From assembly GCF_000247695.1 (NCBI RefSeq), contig NW_004624747.1:11347180-11411179 (forward strand): 64,000 nucleotides of DNA, read 5' to 3'. The notes below the pieces were generated by a model. That model searched no databases. It had not been told where the DNA came from and saw only the letters and a list, made by a program, of their open reading frames with translations. The translations under genes were made by a program, and so were the position numbers. This document shows positions 54,400-64,000 of the stretch, one piece after another. Position 1 is the first letter of the stretch; every line of letters starts with the position of its first letter. This DNA is from Heterocephalus glaber (Eukaryota; Chordata; Mammalia; Rodentia; Bathyergidae).

Positions 54400-54750
54400 C
54401 CGCCTCCCCGGCTCGCCGGCTGGCGTCGCCACCGCCTCCTCGTCCCCGGCCACCGCTGTCGCCTCCGCTGCTGCAATCCAGGGCGCACGCTCTCGCACTT
54501 TCCGCTGGCGGCGCGGAGGATGCCCCCTGTAGCAGTCGGGGAGAAATAGCCTCCCGGCCGGGCTGGACCACCCTTGGTGGCGAGGAAGGAAATCCGGGCT
54601 CCGCTTCCCTTGATGGCACTGCAGCAGCTGGCAGCCGGGACGGCGCCCACGAAACGGGCGCGCCAAGCTGGGCGCGGGAGGCGCAGAGAGGGACCCCGGG
54701 AGCAGGCTGAGCTCCGCTGCCGGAGTTCGCAAGTGGCTGGGACTCCGCAG
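54400..54750 (+). other. Putative 5' exon (likely non-coding), ends at consensus splice donor
   Basis: The sequence ends CCGCAG|GTAAGA at 54750/54751, a near-perfect U1 donor placed at the 3' side of the CpG island, as usual for first exons. The left boundary is a placeholder; I cannot locate the transcription start. Within it, ATG at 54520 (A at -3) opens a 9-codon frame ending TAG at 54549, and ATG at 54612 (T at -3, weak context) stays open through the donor. This fits a 5' leader with a short upstream frame. No second exon was recognised downstream to the right edge. Confidence 0.5.
54520..54549 (+). other. Short upstream open frame in the putative leader (9 codons)
   Basis: ATG with A at -3 and C at +4, encoding MPPVAVGEK then TAG. 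If the leader is transcribed, this could reduce translation of a downstream start. Inference only. Confidence 0.3.
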
Positions 54751-54756
54751 GTAAGA

Positions 54757-56105
54757 ACTGGGGTCCTGGAGATGCTGGGAGGCCCCAAAGGGAGCGGGGC
54801 GCAGGGCTGCTGCGCAAGGATTCCTGTCCCCAGGCGGGGCTGCTGTCCCGGCCACGTTCCCGCAGACTGGGGCTCAGCGCCCAGAGCCCCGAGAGAGAAC
54901 CCAGAGCTGCGAAAACCCAGCCCTGGGTAGGTGACAAACTTTCCTCTGGCCTAGGATGGGACAAGCTGGCTCATCAGGCGTCCCTGCTCTGGGGATCTCT
55001 TTGGCTCCCTAGAGCTTGCCCATCAGGGCTTCTCAGCAGAGCTCCTCAGGGGCAAGGCAGGGTCCTTTGATTTGGCTCTTGAATCACCCATTCCCGGCCA
55101 GGGGGAGTTCCCAGGGAGAAGGAGCAGATCATATTTACAAGTTAGCTCTATGAGGTGTGGGTTGGGGCTGACACTGGCAGATGAGGTTCCCTGTATCCGG
55201 GCAGTGATTGGCTTTGTGTAGAGGGATTTGCACACTTGAAGTGTCCACTCGGAGGTGTGAGAGTGTGTGTAGGAAGAGAGAATTGGAGGCTGGGAGGCTC
55301 GTTTAGCTATATCGTCCCCATTCAAGCCCTTCCAGCAGTCCCAAGTATCATCACAGAAGACAACTCACCTCCTTGGCGGAGCTACTAGAAGGGGTGGAGG
55401 TCACCTCCCATTCCTTGTAGCTCCAAAGAGGCTGCTTTTTTTAAGTGAGGGAGGAAAAATGGGGGAAGTTTCCTGGGCTACTCAATGAGACCATTCAGGC
55501 TGGTGCCTGAGGAGGTGCAAACTTTCTGCAGAAAAAAAGCAGGAAGGGATGAGTGTACAGGGCATCCTGGCACAGTTGTCCCTAGCTCTGGGGATGTGGG
55601 TGGTCCCCCCACACTTCAGGCCCCTGGAGGCTCTGCGGAGTCCCATACATAGCTCATGAGTTTGGCCAGATTATTATTTTCTTTCTTGTGAAAAGCCTGC
55701 TCCAGAGAGGCCACCTAGACTCCAGGGATGATTTTGGAGCTGCCTCTTCGGTCAGAGCCCCATGGAGGGTTCCCTGCTGCAGTTGCAGCTGAAGGCTGGG
55801 GCCAGCTCGATGTCCTACTGGTTGGGACTTGATGTACCTGCAAGGCAGAGACCAGATATGCTTCTGGTCACGACTGGAGGGTCAGGATACTGCCCAGGTG
55901 CTATACTCACTGCCTGCTGGGTCAGGTGCCTGCCTCGGGGAGTAGCGTTCCTGTGTGCTTCCTGGACAGTTAATTCTTAGGGCAGGAGATGCAATTCAGA
56001 GGACCTCCTCTCCTTGTTGGATTCTGACCTGGGGTCAGGTTATGAGCTGCTTTCCTAGGCTCCCAGAACCCAGGAACCCCTCCAGGATATCATGGCCTGG
56101 TGCTT
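54757..56105 (+). other. Putative first-intron start, no exon recognised
   Basis: CpG density falls away after about 54900. Frames of up to 100 codons without motifs. No repeat is recognised in this interval, so it may include conserved regulatory sequence near the promoter. Confidence 0.35.
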
Positions 56106-56310
56106 GATGTCTTGGCGAGAGCCTCAGCTCCGGGTCAGGAGGATGAGTTTCACATCTGCCCTCAATTTGCTATGTGACTTCGGGCAAATCACTAGCCCTC
56201 TTTGGGCTCCAGCTGCTGCTTCTCTAACGTGAAAGGATGACATGTATCTTCCAAGCTCTCTATTCAGACACCCGATGCCTCTGAGCAATGTCACATAGAT
56301 TTTCAAAAAC
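56106..56310 (+). repeat. MIR SINE
   Basis: 'tcagctccgggtcagg...cacatctgccctcaatttgctatgtgacttcgggcaaatcactagccctctttgggctccag' follows plus-strand MIR. Confidence 0.8.
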
Positions 56311-56339
56311 CCAGGAGGTGTTTAAGAGACCCAGGTCTC

Positions 56340-56480
56340 AAGTCAGATCCAAGTTTGAACAGTCACTTCTTTTACCAAGCTTTGATTCCTCCTCTATACA
56401 ATGTCACAGTTCCTACTCTGGAAAGACACTGGGAGCACTGAGTGAGATGGAGTAAGAGAGTGCCCAGTGTCTAGCAGAGC
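56340..56480 (+). repeat. MIR fragment
   Basis: 'agatccaagtttgaacagtcacttc', 'ctctatacaatgtcacagttcc' and 'tgagtgagatggagtaagagagtgcccagtgtctagcag' are compatible with a decayed plus-strand MIR. Confidence 0.5.
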
Positions 56481-57198
56481 ACGGAGCTCAGCATGGATAA
56501 CAGCAGGCTCTCCGGTTTGGGGTCTCGAGCTTGGGCACCTGGCTGCTGTTTCCCTGGGGAGACTGGCTCTCTCTAGCCCACCCCAAGCACCAGTGATCTT
56601 TGATTAGGGGGCAGGGTCCCCATTCTCTCCAATCACCTGATACCTACAGTCCCCACCCCCACTCTGCTTCCTCTTAGAAGCTCTGCTGGACCAACTGCTC
56701 CCAGTGGGGAGCCCAGGGCAGTCTGGGAGGGCTGGATGCACCCAGCTGCTGTGTCGCCATGACAACAGGAGGTGGTGGTAAGCTGCCCCTATGGCTTCAC
56801 TTTTGTAGCTGTCTGGGGACCCAGAGCCTAGAAGTCCTGTCTGTCCTGTGTCAAGCATCCCATCTGCTGAGGGGCTGAGGGCTGCTCCACATTAGGTAGG
56901 GAGGCTGCTGTTCCTGGCAAGCACAGCCACACCAGGGAAAGAACTCTTGTACAGTCTTATGGGGGGCTGAGACTGAGGGGGAACATGGTAGACTGTTCTG
57001 ACTTCTTTCTGACTGGTTTTGAGGCTTGAGGGTGGCTCTGAGTCCTTGCTTGAGACCACTGATGGAAGGGAAGATCTCATCCCCACTGGTGCAGGAGAGT
57101 TGAGGGTATGTGGTAGGGACCGAGCAGGAGCCAGAGCACTGCGTGCTGCCTTAACTTGGCTTAGACTCTGAGGAAATGAACAGTCTGTGCTCCTGGTA
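56481..57198. other. Unique sequence, no gene seen
   Basis: No recognised repeat. Frames of up to 84 codons on the minus strand without domains. Confidence 0.4.
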
Positions 57199-58262
57199 GA
57201 GTAGTGTGTGTGTGGACACGTATGAGAATGTGTGCATCTCAGGGTTTGTGCCCATCTGCTTACGGAAGTATAACTTACATTAGAACCTTAAGTGTGTGTG
57301 TGTGTGTGCACATGTGAGCCATGTCCGTATGAGTGTGTCCTTGATGTCTGGTGGATTTATGAGTGTGTACATGTCTGTAGATTTGTGAATGTGTGTGTGC
57401 ACCTGCAAGAGAACAGGTGCATATGTGTATCAGTGCAAGTGGTGAGGCTTCAGTGGTTGTGGATGTATCACAAGCAGGTGTGTGTATGCACAGATACACA
57501 TGAGTGCTATGAGGCCCCATGTGGAAATGCTTGTGTTTGAGAAGCTGCACATGTCTGCCTGGGTGCATGTTTTAGTGGCTGGCTGTTTGTGAGTGCTGCA
57601 TGTGTGTGAGTGTGCATGTGTGTGCAATGAAGTGCAATGAGTGTGGATGAGTACTATGCACCTATGGGCATAGGTATCTGCATGTTTTCCAGGGCATTTC
57701 TGTGTATACCTCTGTGTGTCTCTCTGTATAGCATTGCACACTCAGTTGTCTGTGTGTGTACCTGTTTGTCATGTCTGTGTATACATGTGAGTTGCTCCAC
57801 ATGGGTATCTGTGATTGTTACAAGGTACATTCGGTTGTGTCTCTGCACACATGTGTTTCTGTGGGTACAGAAATATTTCTGAGTATGTGACTGTATGTAG
57901 CATTGCATATGTGGTTATATCTCTCTGTGTACATGTATGTTTGAGTGTTGGTACCTGGGTGTGTTAGCTGCAGTGTACATTTGAGTGTGTCTGTGTGCAT
58001 GTCAGTGTGCCCTGAGTGTGTATTTCTGTGTGTTGTGGTGTAACTTGCACACACCTGTGAGCGAGTGGCTGAGTGAGCATTCCTGGCTGTTGCACTGTAT
58101 CCTCTTGCATGTCTCTGGGTGTACATGGGTGTGTTTCTGAGGTGTTTGCCTGTGTGTGTGGTGGTGTGACCTTTGCATGAGCCTGATGTGTACATGTGGA
58201 CTCCCAAGCATGAATATCTCAGAGGCTGTGGTCTGAGTGTCCGTGTGTGTGTGCACAAATGC
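57199..58262 (+). repeat. Kilobase-scale degenerate TG-rich (TGTGTGCATGTG-like) tract
   Basis: For over 1 kb, words such as TGTGTGTG, GTGTGCATG, GTGTATG and GTGTCTGTGTG recur with irregular interruptions. It is strongly G+T rich on the plus strand. This makes long His/Thr/Cys-rich frames (up to 164 codons) on the minus strand that mimic genes. Unlike an ordinary microsatellite it is long and degenerate, so it probably represents an old expanded repeat. Confidence 0.9.
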
Positions 58263-59450
58263 TCCCGTGCACTTTCAAACAGAAACCAACCTGAACCCGG
58301 AGGACCACTCACTCTCCTGCCTGCTTTAGGTCTGAATTGTGCTCATGCTGGGCTCCTTCCGAGTGTTGCTCCAGGAGTTGGTGACAGCTCTGAGGAGGGT
58401 TGGCATGCTGTGCGTACATTTCCAAGTGCCTGTGCCTGCTGGTGCTCCGAACCCCTGTGTGCTCCCACTTCTGCCTCCCTTGCCCCTCGCAACAGCCCAG
58501 GTCTCTCTTGCCAGAAGCCTTCACGTAGGGCTACTGCTGAACAAACTCACAGATGTTGAAAGAGCAGGTATAATTTTAGGCAAAAGGTCTGAAAATAGGC
58601 AGCTTTGGATGTGCTGAACATCTTGACAGCAGTGTTTCTAATTAGGAGCAACTTGTTTTCCTTAAATAAACAAATCAAGTGAGGAAAGAAATTGCCTGAG
58701 ATTAATGACTCCCCGGAGCAGGTCCAGATATTGGGAAGATGGGAACTGGGGTGGGGCACGAATGGGTCTTTGGTCCCCATGCACTGACAGTACTAGTGAT
58801 GCTCAGGGCCCTTCCAGAGTGTGACTGAGGCAGGAGCTGACTTGAGACCCTGAGGAGTTGGTCAGGGCCGGCAGCAGGGCCCCTTTCCAAGGTCCGCCTG
58901 GGGCTTGTTAGCTCGTAGAAGCATCACTGGCTGCAGTTCTTCCCACCCCAGGCTGATGCCTTAGTCAGGAGACTTCATCTGTCTTCTACACCAAGAGACA
59001 GGCAGGGCTTGTGCTGCTCATCTTTCTGCTTGGCTTCAGCCATGTGACTAGCATTGGCCACTAGATGGGGTAGAGGTGACAATATGTCCACTGTGCTTAG
59101 GCCTTAGGGAACCTTATGTGCTTCTGTTGTGGCTGGGAAGAGCTTCCCTGAGGTCACTGCTGCCTCTTGAGCCAGGCTCAACCCTAGTGGAGAGCAGCAG
59201 CCAAACTAGCACACTTAAATCCCAGCTGGCCACACTAGGCGAATGCTGCTTCTTCTCTTTCCCCAGCATTGGGAATTATTTGTTACACACCATTATTGTG
59301 GTCATAGCTAACTGATGGAGTTACCAGTAAATAGTCTATATTTCCTTTTCCTGTTTGACCTTGGAACTCATTCAGAGGCACATAATAAAATCCTGCACTT
59401 CTTACCGTTGCTAGCCCATCCCGACCTTGCTCTCTGTCTACCTCAACGTG
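58263..59450. other. Unique sequence, no gene seen
   Basis: The 128-codon plus frame (58173-58559) starts inside the TG-rich tract and has no recognised domain. No splice pair stands out. Confidence 0.4.
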
Positions 59451-59454
59451 AACA

Positions 59455-59640
59455 ATGATAACAGTAATAGATAACACATGCAGTGTTCACTAGGTACAGC
59501 CACCATGTCAAGGTCTTTATCTATCATCTGTCACTCATAGCAACTCTATTAGACAGTTTCTGTTATAATCTCTTTTTTTCATAATCTGTGAGCCTCAGAG
59601 AGGTGAATTGATTTGCCCAGGTCACACAGTCCTGGAGAAA
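59455..59640 (-). repeat. MIR SINE
   Basis: 'cactaggtacagccaccatgtcaaggtctttatctatc', 'cataatctgtgagcctcagagaggtgaattgatttgcccaggtcacacag' match minus-strand MIR. Confidence 0.85.
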
Positions 59641-59685
59641 CTTTCCTGAGATTTGCTCATAGATTACCTGATATCAAAGACCGTG

Positions 59686-61505
59686 GGGTTTTTTTTTCCA
59701 TTAAGTTTATTGGTATATTTTAGGTATACAATACAGTTACATTCATCATTGGGATCTTGTACCCTTTTACACGATGTAGCTTGGTTCTTATTTTTTCCCT
59801 CTTTCCCTGCCCTCCCTTCACCCTCTCCACCCCTCCCTATTTACAAAGACTTTGTTTCCATTTTTTCCTTTTCTCATATTTTTTTCTTTTCCCGTCTTTC
59901 CTTTTTCCTATCCCTCCCACTTCCCCTACTCCTTTAGACCTTTTCTTTCTATTTCAGTTATCAGTTATACATTTTGATCCTTATTTACACTTTTAGTTTT
60001 TCACACCAGAGAAACTATTCAGTATTTACACATTTGTCCTGTTTATTTCACTTAAGAGTATCCTCTCATGTGCATCCATTAAGCTATAAATGACTCTAGT
60101 TTCTCATTCTTTATGGCTGAATAGTACTCCATTTTATATAAAAACACACACACACACATACACACACACACATCTTCTTTATCCAGTCTCCAGTTGATTG
60201 GCAATCGTGTTGTTCCCAAGCTTTAGCTATTACAAACTGTGCCGCTATAAACATGGGTGCACATATATCGCAGTGGTATAATTCTTTTAATTCTTTGGGG
60301 AAGATCCCCAGCAGGGGAATAGCTGGGTCAAATGGAACTTCTAATCCTAGTTTTTTAAGGTATCTCCATATTGATTTCTACAGTGGTTGCACCAGTCTAC
60401 ACTCCCACCAACAATGGAGAAGGGTTCCTTTCTCCCCACAACCACACCACCATTTGTTATTGGTTGATTTCATGATAGCAGCCATTCTTTCTGGGTGAGG
60501 TGGAATCTCAGTGTTGTTTTCATCTGCATCTCTCAAATGTCCAGTGATGTTGAACATTTTTTCATATATTTATTTGCTGCTTTTACTTCTTTGTCTGAGA
60601 AATGTCTGTTCATTTCAGATGCCCATTTTTGGATTGGGTCTTTATATTTGGGGGGGGTCTGATTTTTTTTTTGAGTTCTTTATCTATTTTAGGTAGTAGA
60701 CCTTTGTCTGAGGAACAGCTGGTAAGATTTTTTTCCCATATTGTAGGTTGTCTCTTAGCTCTGTTGGTGGTTTCTCTTGCAGTGCAGAAGCTTTTTAATA
60801 AGATGAGATCCCAGTTGTTAGATATTTTTTTCTTTCTTTTTTTTTTGTTTTGGTACTAGGGATCAAACTCAGGTCCCTGAGCTTGTGAGGCAGGCGGCAG
60901 CACCACTGAGCTACATCCCCAGCCCTTGCCCCAGTTGTTGATTCTTTGTGTTAGCTCCTGTGCTACTGAGGATTAGTTCATAAAGTCTTTTCCTATGCCA
61001 ATGTCTTTGAGAGTTCTACCTAATTTATCTTCCAGCAAGTTTAGTGTTTCTGTCTTAATATTTAGATCTTTAATCCACTTCGATTTTAGTTTAGTGCATG
61101 TTCAAAGATAAGGGTCTAGTTTTAATCTTTGGCAGGTTGAAATCCAGTTTTTCCAACACCATTTATTAAAGAGGCTATCTTTCTTCCAATGAGGATGGTT
61201 GGGTCCTTTGTCAAAGATGAGGTGGCTCAGTGTGTCTGGAGTTGTTTCTGCATCTTCTCATCTATTCCACTGATCCTCAGGTCTGTTTCTTTGCCAGTAC
61301 CATGCTGTTTTTATCACAAGGGCTTTGTAGTATAGTTTCAAGTTGGGGATTGTGATACCCCCTGCCATGTCTCTGTTGCCTAGAACTGCTTTTGCTATTC
61401 TAGGTCTCTTCTGGTTCCAAATGAATTCTTGGATTGTTTTCTCTAGTTCTGTGAAATATACTGTTGGGACTTCAATTGGGATTGCATTGAATCTATATAG
61501 CAGTT
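59686..61505 (-). mobile_element. LINE-1, 5'-truncated, with target duplication
   Basis: TCAAAGACCGTG (59674-59685) and TCAAAGACTGTG (61506-61517) flank it, 12 bp with one difference. Poly-A appears as T9 near 59689. Then come the 3'UTR with its pyrimidine-rich tract (plus strand) and the ORF2 C-terminal region. Minus-strand 61258-61509 is open for 83 codons and encodes an ORF2p segment ([26 protein letters not shown]). Stops elsewhere inactivate it. A SINE is nested at 60820-60929 and a (CA)n run at 60143-60172. Confidence 0.92.
60820..60929 (-). mobile_element. ID-like SINE nested in the L1
   Basis: Minus strand: GGGCTGGGGATGTAGCTCAG, box B 'ctgagtttgatccctagtacc', T-rich tail on plus at 60825-60850. 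CCCAGTTGTT repeats at 60810-60819 and 60930-60939. It is younger than the L1 it interrupts. Confidence 0.95.
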
Positions 61506-61692
61506 TCAAAGACTGTGTTTTTAATCACAGTGTCACATTGCCTCCCCAGTGCTATTGGGTAGGTTTGATGTAACCGATGTCATAGCATACATTCAGCATT
61601 TTCCCTTAGCTCACCTGGAGGTTGAGTTGGCAGGAATGAATCATGCCACAGAAGTGTGAAGTATCTGTCTGAATGTGTGGAGATTTGCCCAT

Positions 61693-61850
61693 CCATCTAT
61701 CCCTTCCTGCAGTCATCCACTCACCCACCCACTAACCTGTCCTTCCATCCATCCATCCACTAACCTGTCCTTCCATCCATCCATCCAGTAACCCATCCAT
61801 CCATCCATCCACCCACTTACTCATGCATGCACCCATCCACCCCCTCTCTC
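61693..61850 (+). repeat. (CCAT)n repeat with 28-bp higher-order unit
   Basis: ACTAACCTGTCC followed by (TTCC)ATCCATCCATCC recurs at 61731 and 61759, and a decayed copy (AGTAACCCATCC) at 61787, a 28-bp period inside a CATC/CCAT tract. Confidence 0.9.
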
Positions 61851-61879
61851 TCCATTCCCTTTTTCCATCTGACTCATAT

Positions 61880-62000
61880 ATTCATTCAATCAGCATCAAT
61901 GTTTGCTCACATTCTGTGCTGGACACCCAAGATACAGAGAGGAGCTGGCCCACCTCTGTCCTTGAGGAGCTCGTGGTCTGGAGAGGAAGTGGGAAGCTGA
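61880..62000 (-). repeat. L2 3' fragment
   Basis: 'tcattcaatcagcatcaatg', 'cattctgtgctggacacccaagatacagag' and 'gtccttgaggagctcgtggtctggagagg' are minus-strand L2. The adjacent CCAT tract probably grew from the L2 tail. Confidence 0.75.
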
Positions 62001-62369
62001 GTGCTGGAGGGGTACTGGCTGGGCCCTGTCTGGCCCTTCCCTGCAGCCCCATCTTGTTGCACCCTTGTAAGGACCAAAGGAGTTGATGTTGATAAAGCCC
62101 CATGGACACTGCCTGGCCCCACATTGGAAGCCACAGTAGATGGCCACCCCTCTTCCTCTTGTCCCTTCTCCTCTCATGGAAGAAGCCAGGGGCCTCAGCA
62201 TCCCAGAGAAGGTGACTAACCATCCTGGTTTGTCTAAGACCCAGTTTTTCCTAGATCGTGGGACTTTCTGTGCTAAAACAGGGAAAGTCTCCCACAAATC
62301 AAGACAAACTGGTTCCCCTAGTAACAGAGGAGGTGTCAGGCTCAGCCTGGAATGATGTGGTACAGGGAA
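62001..62369. other. Unique sequence, no gene seen
   Basis: Overlapping short frames on both strands with no domain. Confidence 0.4.
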
Positions 62370-62575
62370 CTAGCAAATCTGGCTCACTACCTGTTTCTGT
62401 AAATAAAGTTTTATTGGCACACTGTCACACTCATTCATTTATATATTGTCTGTTGTTGCTCTTGAGTAGGAAGGGCGGCAATGACTAGGTGTGACAGAGA
62501 GCACGTGGTCTGCAGACCCTAAAGTGTTTATTATTTAGCCTCTTAAATGAAAAACATTTGCTGAGCCCTGGGCTA
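62370..62575 (-). mobile_element. Old hAT-Charlie-type DNA transposon (MER family)
   Basis: 'ggctcactacctgtttctgtaaataaagttttattggcacactgtcacactcattcatttatatattgtc' and 'gtctgcagaccctaaagtgtttattatttagcc' correspond to the element also seen at 24117-24332, in the same orientation. Confidence 0.8.
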
Positions 62576-63005
62576 AAAATCCCAGCCAGTACTCCTAGCT
62601 GTGGCCAAGAGAGAGGAGACCGAGCCAAGAAATTGATGAACTTGGCTGAATCACTGTGGATCAAGTGTCTTGTGGAGTTTCTGACCCCTATGGGTGAGGA
62701 ACCCAGAGGCTCAGGAGCTGGAGGATTCTTAGATGGAGAGACAGAGACCCTGAGAGGGAGAAGACTTCCCACGGCCACCTAGACAGGGGAGGCAGGTGAC
62801 TTTGATCTTCCTGCCTGGACAACCGGGAGGACAGCTGTGTCCCCTCCCAGCCCTGACTTTAGCAAATGGATCTGGGAGCCCCGGGCAGCAGGGGCTCAGC
62901 CCAGCATGGTATTTCTCCTGTCTAACTGTTCATATTTCTAGATCAGTTGCTAAATATTATATTGTCTGCTGATTTCTGTAAATTCTCTGTGCTGTCCTGT
63001 GAGTA
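62576..63005. other. Unique sequence, no gene seen
   Basis: No recognised repeat or coding motif. Confidence 0.4.
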
Positions 63006-63009
63006 TGAG

Positions 63010-63165
63010 GCAAAAGGAAGAGCTCTGGAATGGGAAGCAAAGGGCCCTGAGTCCCAGCTCTAAACACCAGTTAAGTCTCCTTGAGCAAACCCCTTCCTCT
63101 CTCTGGGCCTCAGTTTTCTCATCTGGAGACTAGGAGAGGGATTATGGATGGTCATTAAGAATTTC
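63010..63165 (+). repeat. MIR SINE
   Basis: 'tctggaatgggaagcaaagggccctgagtcccagctctaaacacc' and 'cttgagcaaaccccttcctctctctgggcctcagttttctcatctgg' match plus-strand MIR. Confidence 0.88.
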
Positions 63166-63329
63166 TCCACTCTGGTCTCTTCTGTCCCTCTCTCTTTCCT
63201 ACATGGAGTGGCCCCAGAGCCTTGGTATACATTGGCCTCTTCTCCAAGGCGGCCTTCCAGGACCTCAGTCTGCAGAGCCTCCTGATGCCGGTGATGATGG
63301 TGTCCGTGGGAATCAACATCCTTTTCCCT

Positions 63330-63540
63330 CCGTTCATGGAGTACAGTGTCCTATGCTTGGCAGGGTCATCCCTGTCTTCTGTTTCCACGTTGAATCCTTG
63401 TGACAGGCCTGTGAGCTGAGGGATCTCCACTTTACAAATGCAGGCACTAAGGCTCGAAGAGTTTTATTCACTTGACCAGAGTCACATAGCCAGTAAGTGG
63501 TGGAGCAGAGATTTGAGCCCAGGTCTGTCTGACCTCCCAG
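63330..63540 (-). repeat. MIR SINE
   Basis: 'gaatccttgtgacaggcctgtgag', 'cactttacaaatgcaggcactaaggctcgaagagtt', 'gagtcacatagccagtaagtggtggagcagagatttgagcccagg' match minus-strand MIR. Confidence 0.9.
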
Positions 63541-64000
63541 TCCCAGCCTCAGCCACACCTCTCCCTGTCTTCTCCACTCTGCTGTGACCCCTGTCTTTCC
63601 AGGTGGAGGTGATGAACATTTCAGGAACCTCTGTGACATCGCTCACCCTTTCCACTCCCTCTCCTTTAGCAACTTGCCAATGGGTTGGGCCAGGGCCCTT
63701 CCTCATAGCCTTGGGATGGTGAACCTGGCTCTCCTGGTGAGGCTGAAGGCCAGGTGGGCACAGGCAGCTGTGAACACCTTGAGGGCCCCCTCCAGGACGG
63801 CAGATGACAAATATGGGCCTGAGAACTGAGCACACCAGGCTCTGGCTCTGCAGGTTGGTGGAAAGACGCTGAGCCCCCAGGAAGCTGGAGCTACCCCACA
63901 TTTGCTGTGAGGAACTCTTGGAAGTGTCAGCACTGTGGCCCTGATTCCCCATCCCATGTGGCCACTTACAAGCCAGTGACCTGGGCCCTGCAGTTTGAAA
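63541..64000. other. Unique sequence at right edge, no gene recognised
   Basis: The 156-codon minus frame (63482-63952) partly overlaps the MIR and has no recognised domain, so it is probably chance. Confidence 0.4.

Larger units (their letters stand above)
54023..54900 (+). promoter_or_regulatory. CpG island, probable promoter of an unidentified gene
   Basis: This is the only dense CpG cluster in 64 kb. GC content rises sharply and CpG, GCGCGC, GGCGGC and CCGCC words are frequent between about 54090 and 54720, with GC-box-like GGGCGG/CCGCCC words. No TATA box is evident. Large frames on the minus strand (295 and 282 codons) and plus strand (143-144 codons) exist because stop codons are rare in such GC-rich DNA. 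They overlap each other in different frames and carry no recognised domain. The directional clue is the consensus plus-strand donor at 54751. Confidence 0.85.

Noticed and set aside
54101..54930. Plus-strand frames of 118-144 codons in the CpG island
   Set aside because: Three overlapping frames are open because of GC content. None has a strong ATG context or known domain. They are treated as leader sequence.
53968..54964. Two long minus-strand open frames (295 and 282 codons) over the CpG island
   Set aside because: They overlap in different frames, are rich in Pro/Ala/Arg/Ser as any GC-rich frame would be, show no domain, and stop codons are rare in such DNA. The splice evidence points to the plus strand.
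57275..58312. His/Thr/Cys-rich open frames (up to 164 codons) on the minus strand
   Set aside because: They are produced by the TG-rich degenerate repeat and are low-complexity artefacts.
63482..63952. 156-codon minus-strand frame at the right edge
   Set aside because: It begins within unique DNA but its 3' part lies in a MIR and shows no protein-like conservation signal that I can recognise.

Overview
The window reads as non-coding DNA of a placental mammal, almost certainly a rodent. It has an intron or intergenic texture: scattered stop codons in every frame, dense MIR and L2 relics, MaLR solo LTRs, old and young LINE-1 (L1), and no convincing protein-coding exon chain. The rodent call rests on a B1-type 7SL SINE (49188-49332), two B4-like tRNA+B1 composite SINEs (42550-42725, 43222-43420), and more than a dozen copies of a short tRNA-derived, ID-like SINE. 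Those copies carry box A (TAGCTCAGTGG) and box B (GAGTTCGATCCC). The SINE head is not the murine ID sequence, so a non-murid rodent is likely. A castorimorph such as beaver is a guess, not a demonstration.

Layout. 1-2918 is an L1 cluster: a minus-strand L1 5' end with four ~75-bp repeat units, abutting a 5'-inverted L1 with an 8-bp duplication, then a SINE. 2919-15000 is old repeat-rich DNA (MIR, L2, L1M, three MaLR LTRs, an inverted SINE pair). 15000-16840 holds an old L1M tail and a decayed L1 ORF2 fragment with endonuclease and reverse-transcriptase motifs. 16840-39300 is mainly unique DNA with MIR/L2, SINE clusters near 19.6-20.2 kb, two MaLR LTRs, a 290-bp polypurine tract at 28.7-29.0 kb, and a MER20 DNA transposon split by an L1M insertion at 36.9-37.6 kb. 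39345-40424 is a complex insertion with a 13-bp target duplication. It contains L1 pieces in both orientations and what looks like the antisense 3' end of a processed transcript. 40.4-53.9 kb is again ancient repeats plus unique DNA, including a textbook E-box/GATA composite element at 48138-48156.

The one strong gene-like signal is a CpG island at about 54030-54900. It ends a putative plus-strand first exon with a consensus splice donor (CAG|GTAAGA at 54751). This is most likely the promoter and 5' non-coding exon of a gene whose remaining exons lie beyond the right edge, or which I could not recognise within the following 9 kb. After it come a 1-kb TG-rich degenerate microsatellite (57.2-58.3 kb), a minus-strand L1 with a clear target duplication (59.7-61.5 kb), a 28-bp minisatellite and more MIR/L2.

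I found no rRNA, functional tRNA, CRISPR, prokaryotic or viral gene system, and no previously undescribed multi-gene system. The most useful leads are the CpG-island exon, the mosaic retro-insertion at 39.3-40.4 kb, the E-box/GATA element, and a possible transmembrane exon at 7563-7705.
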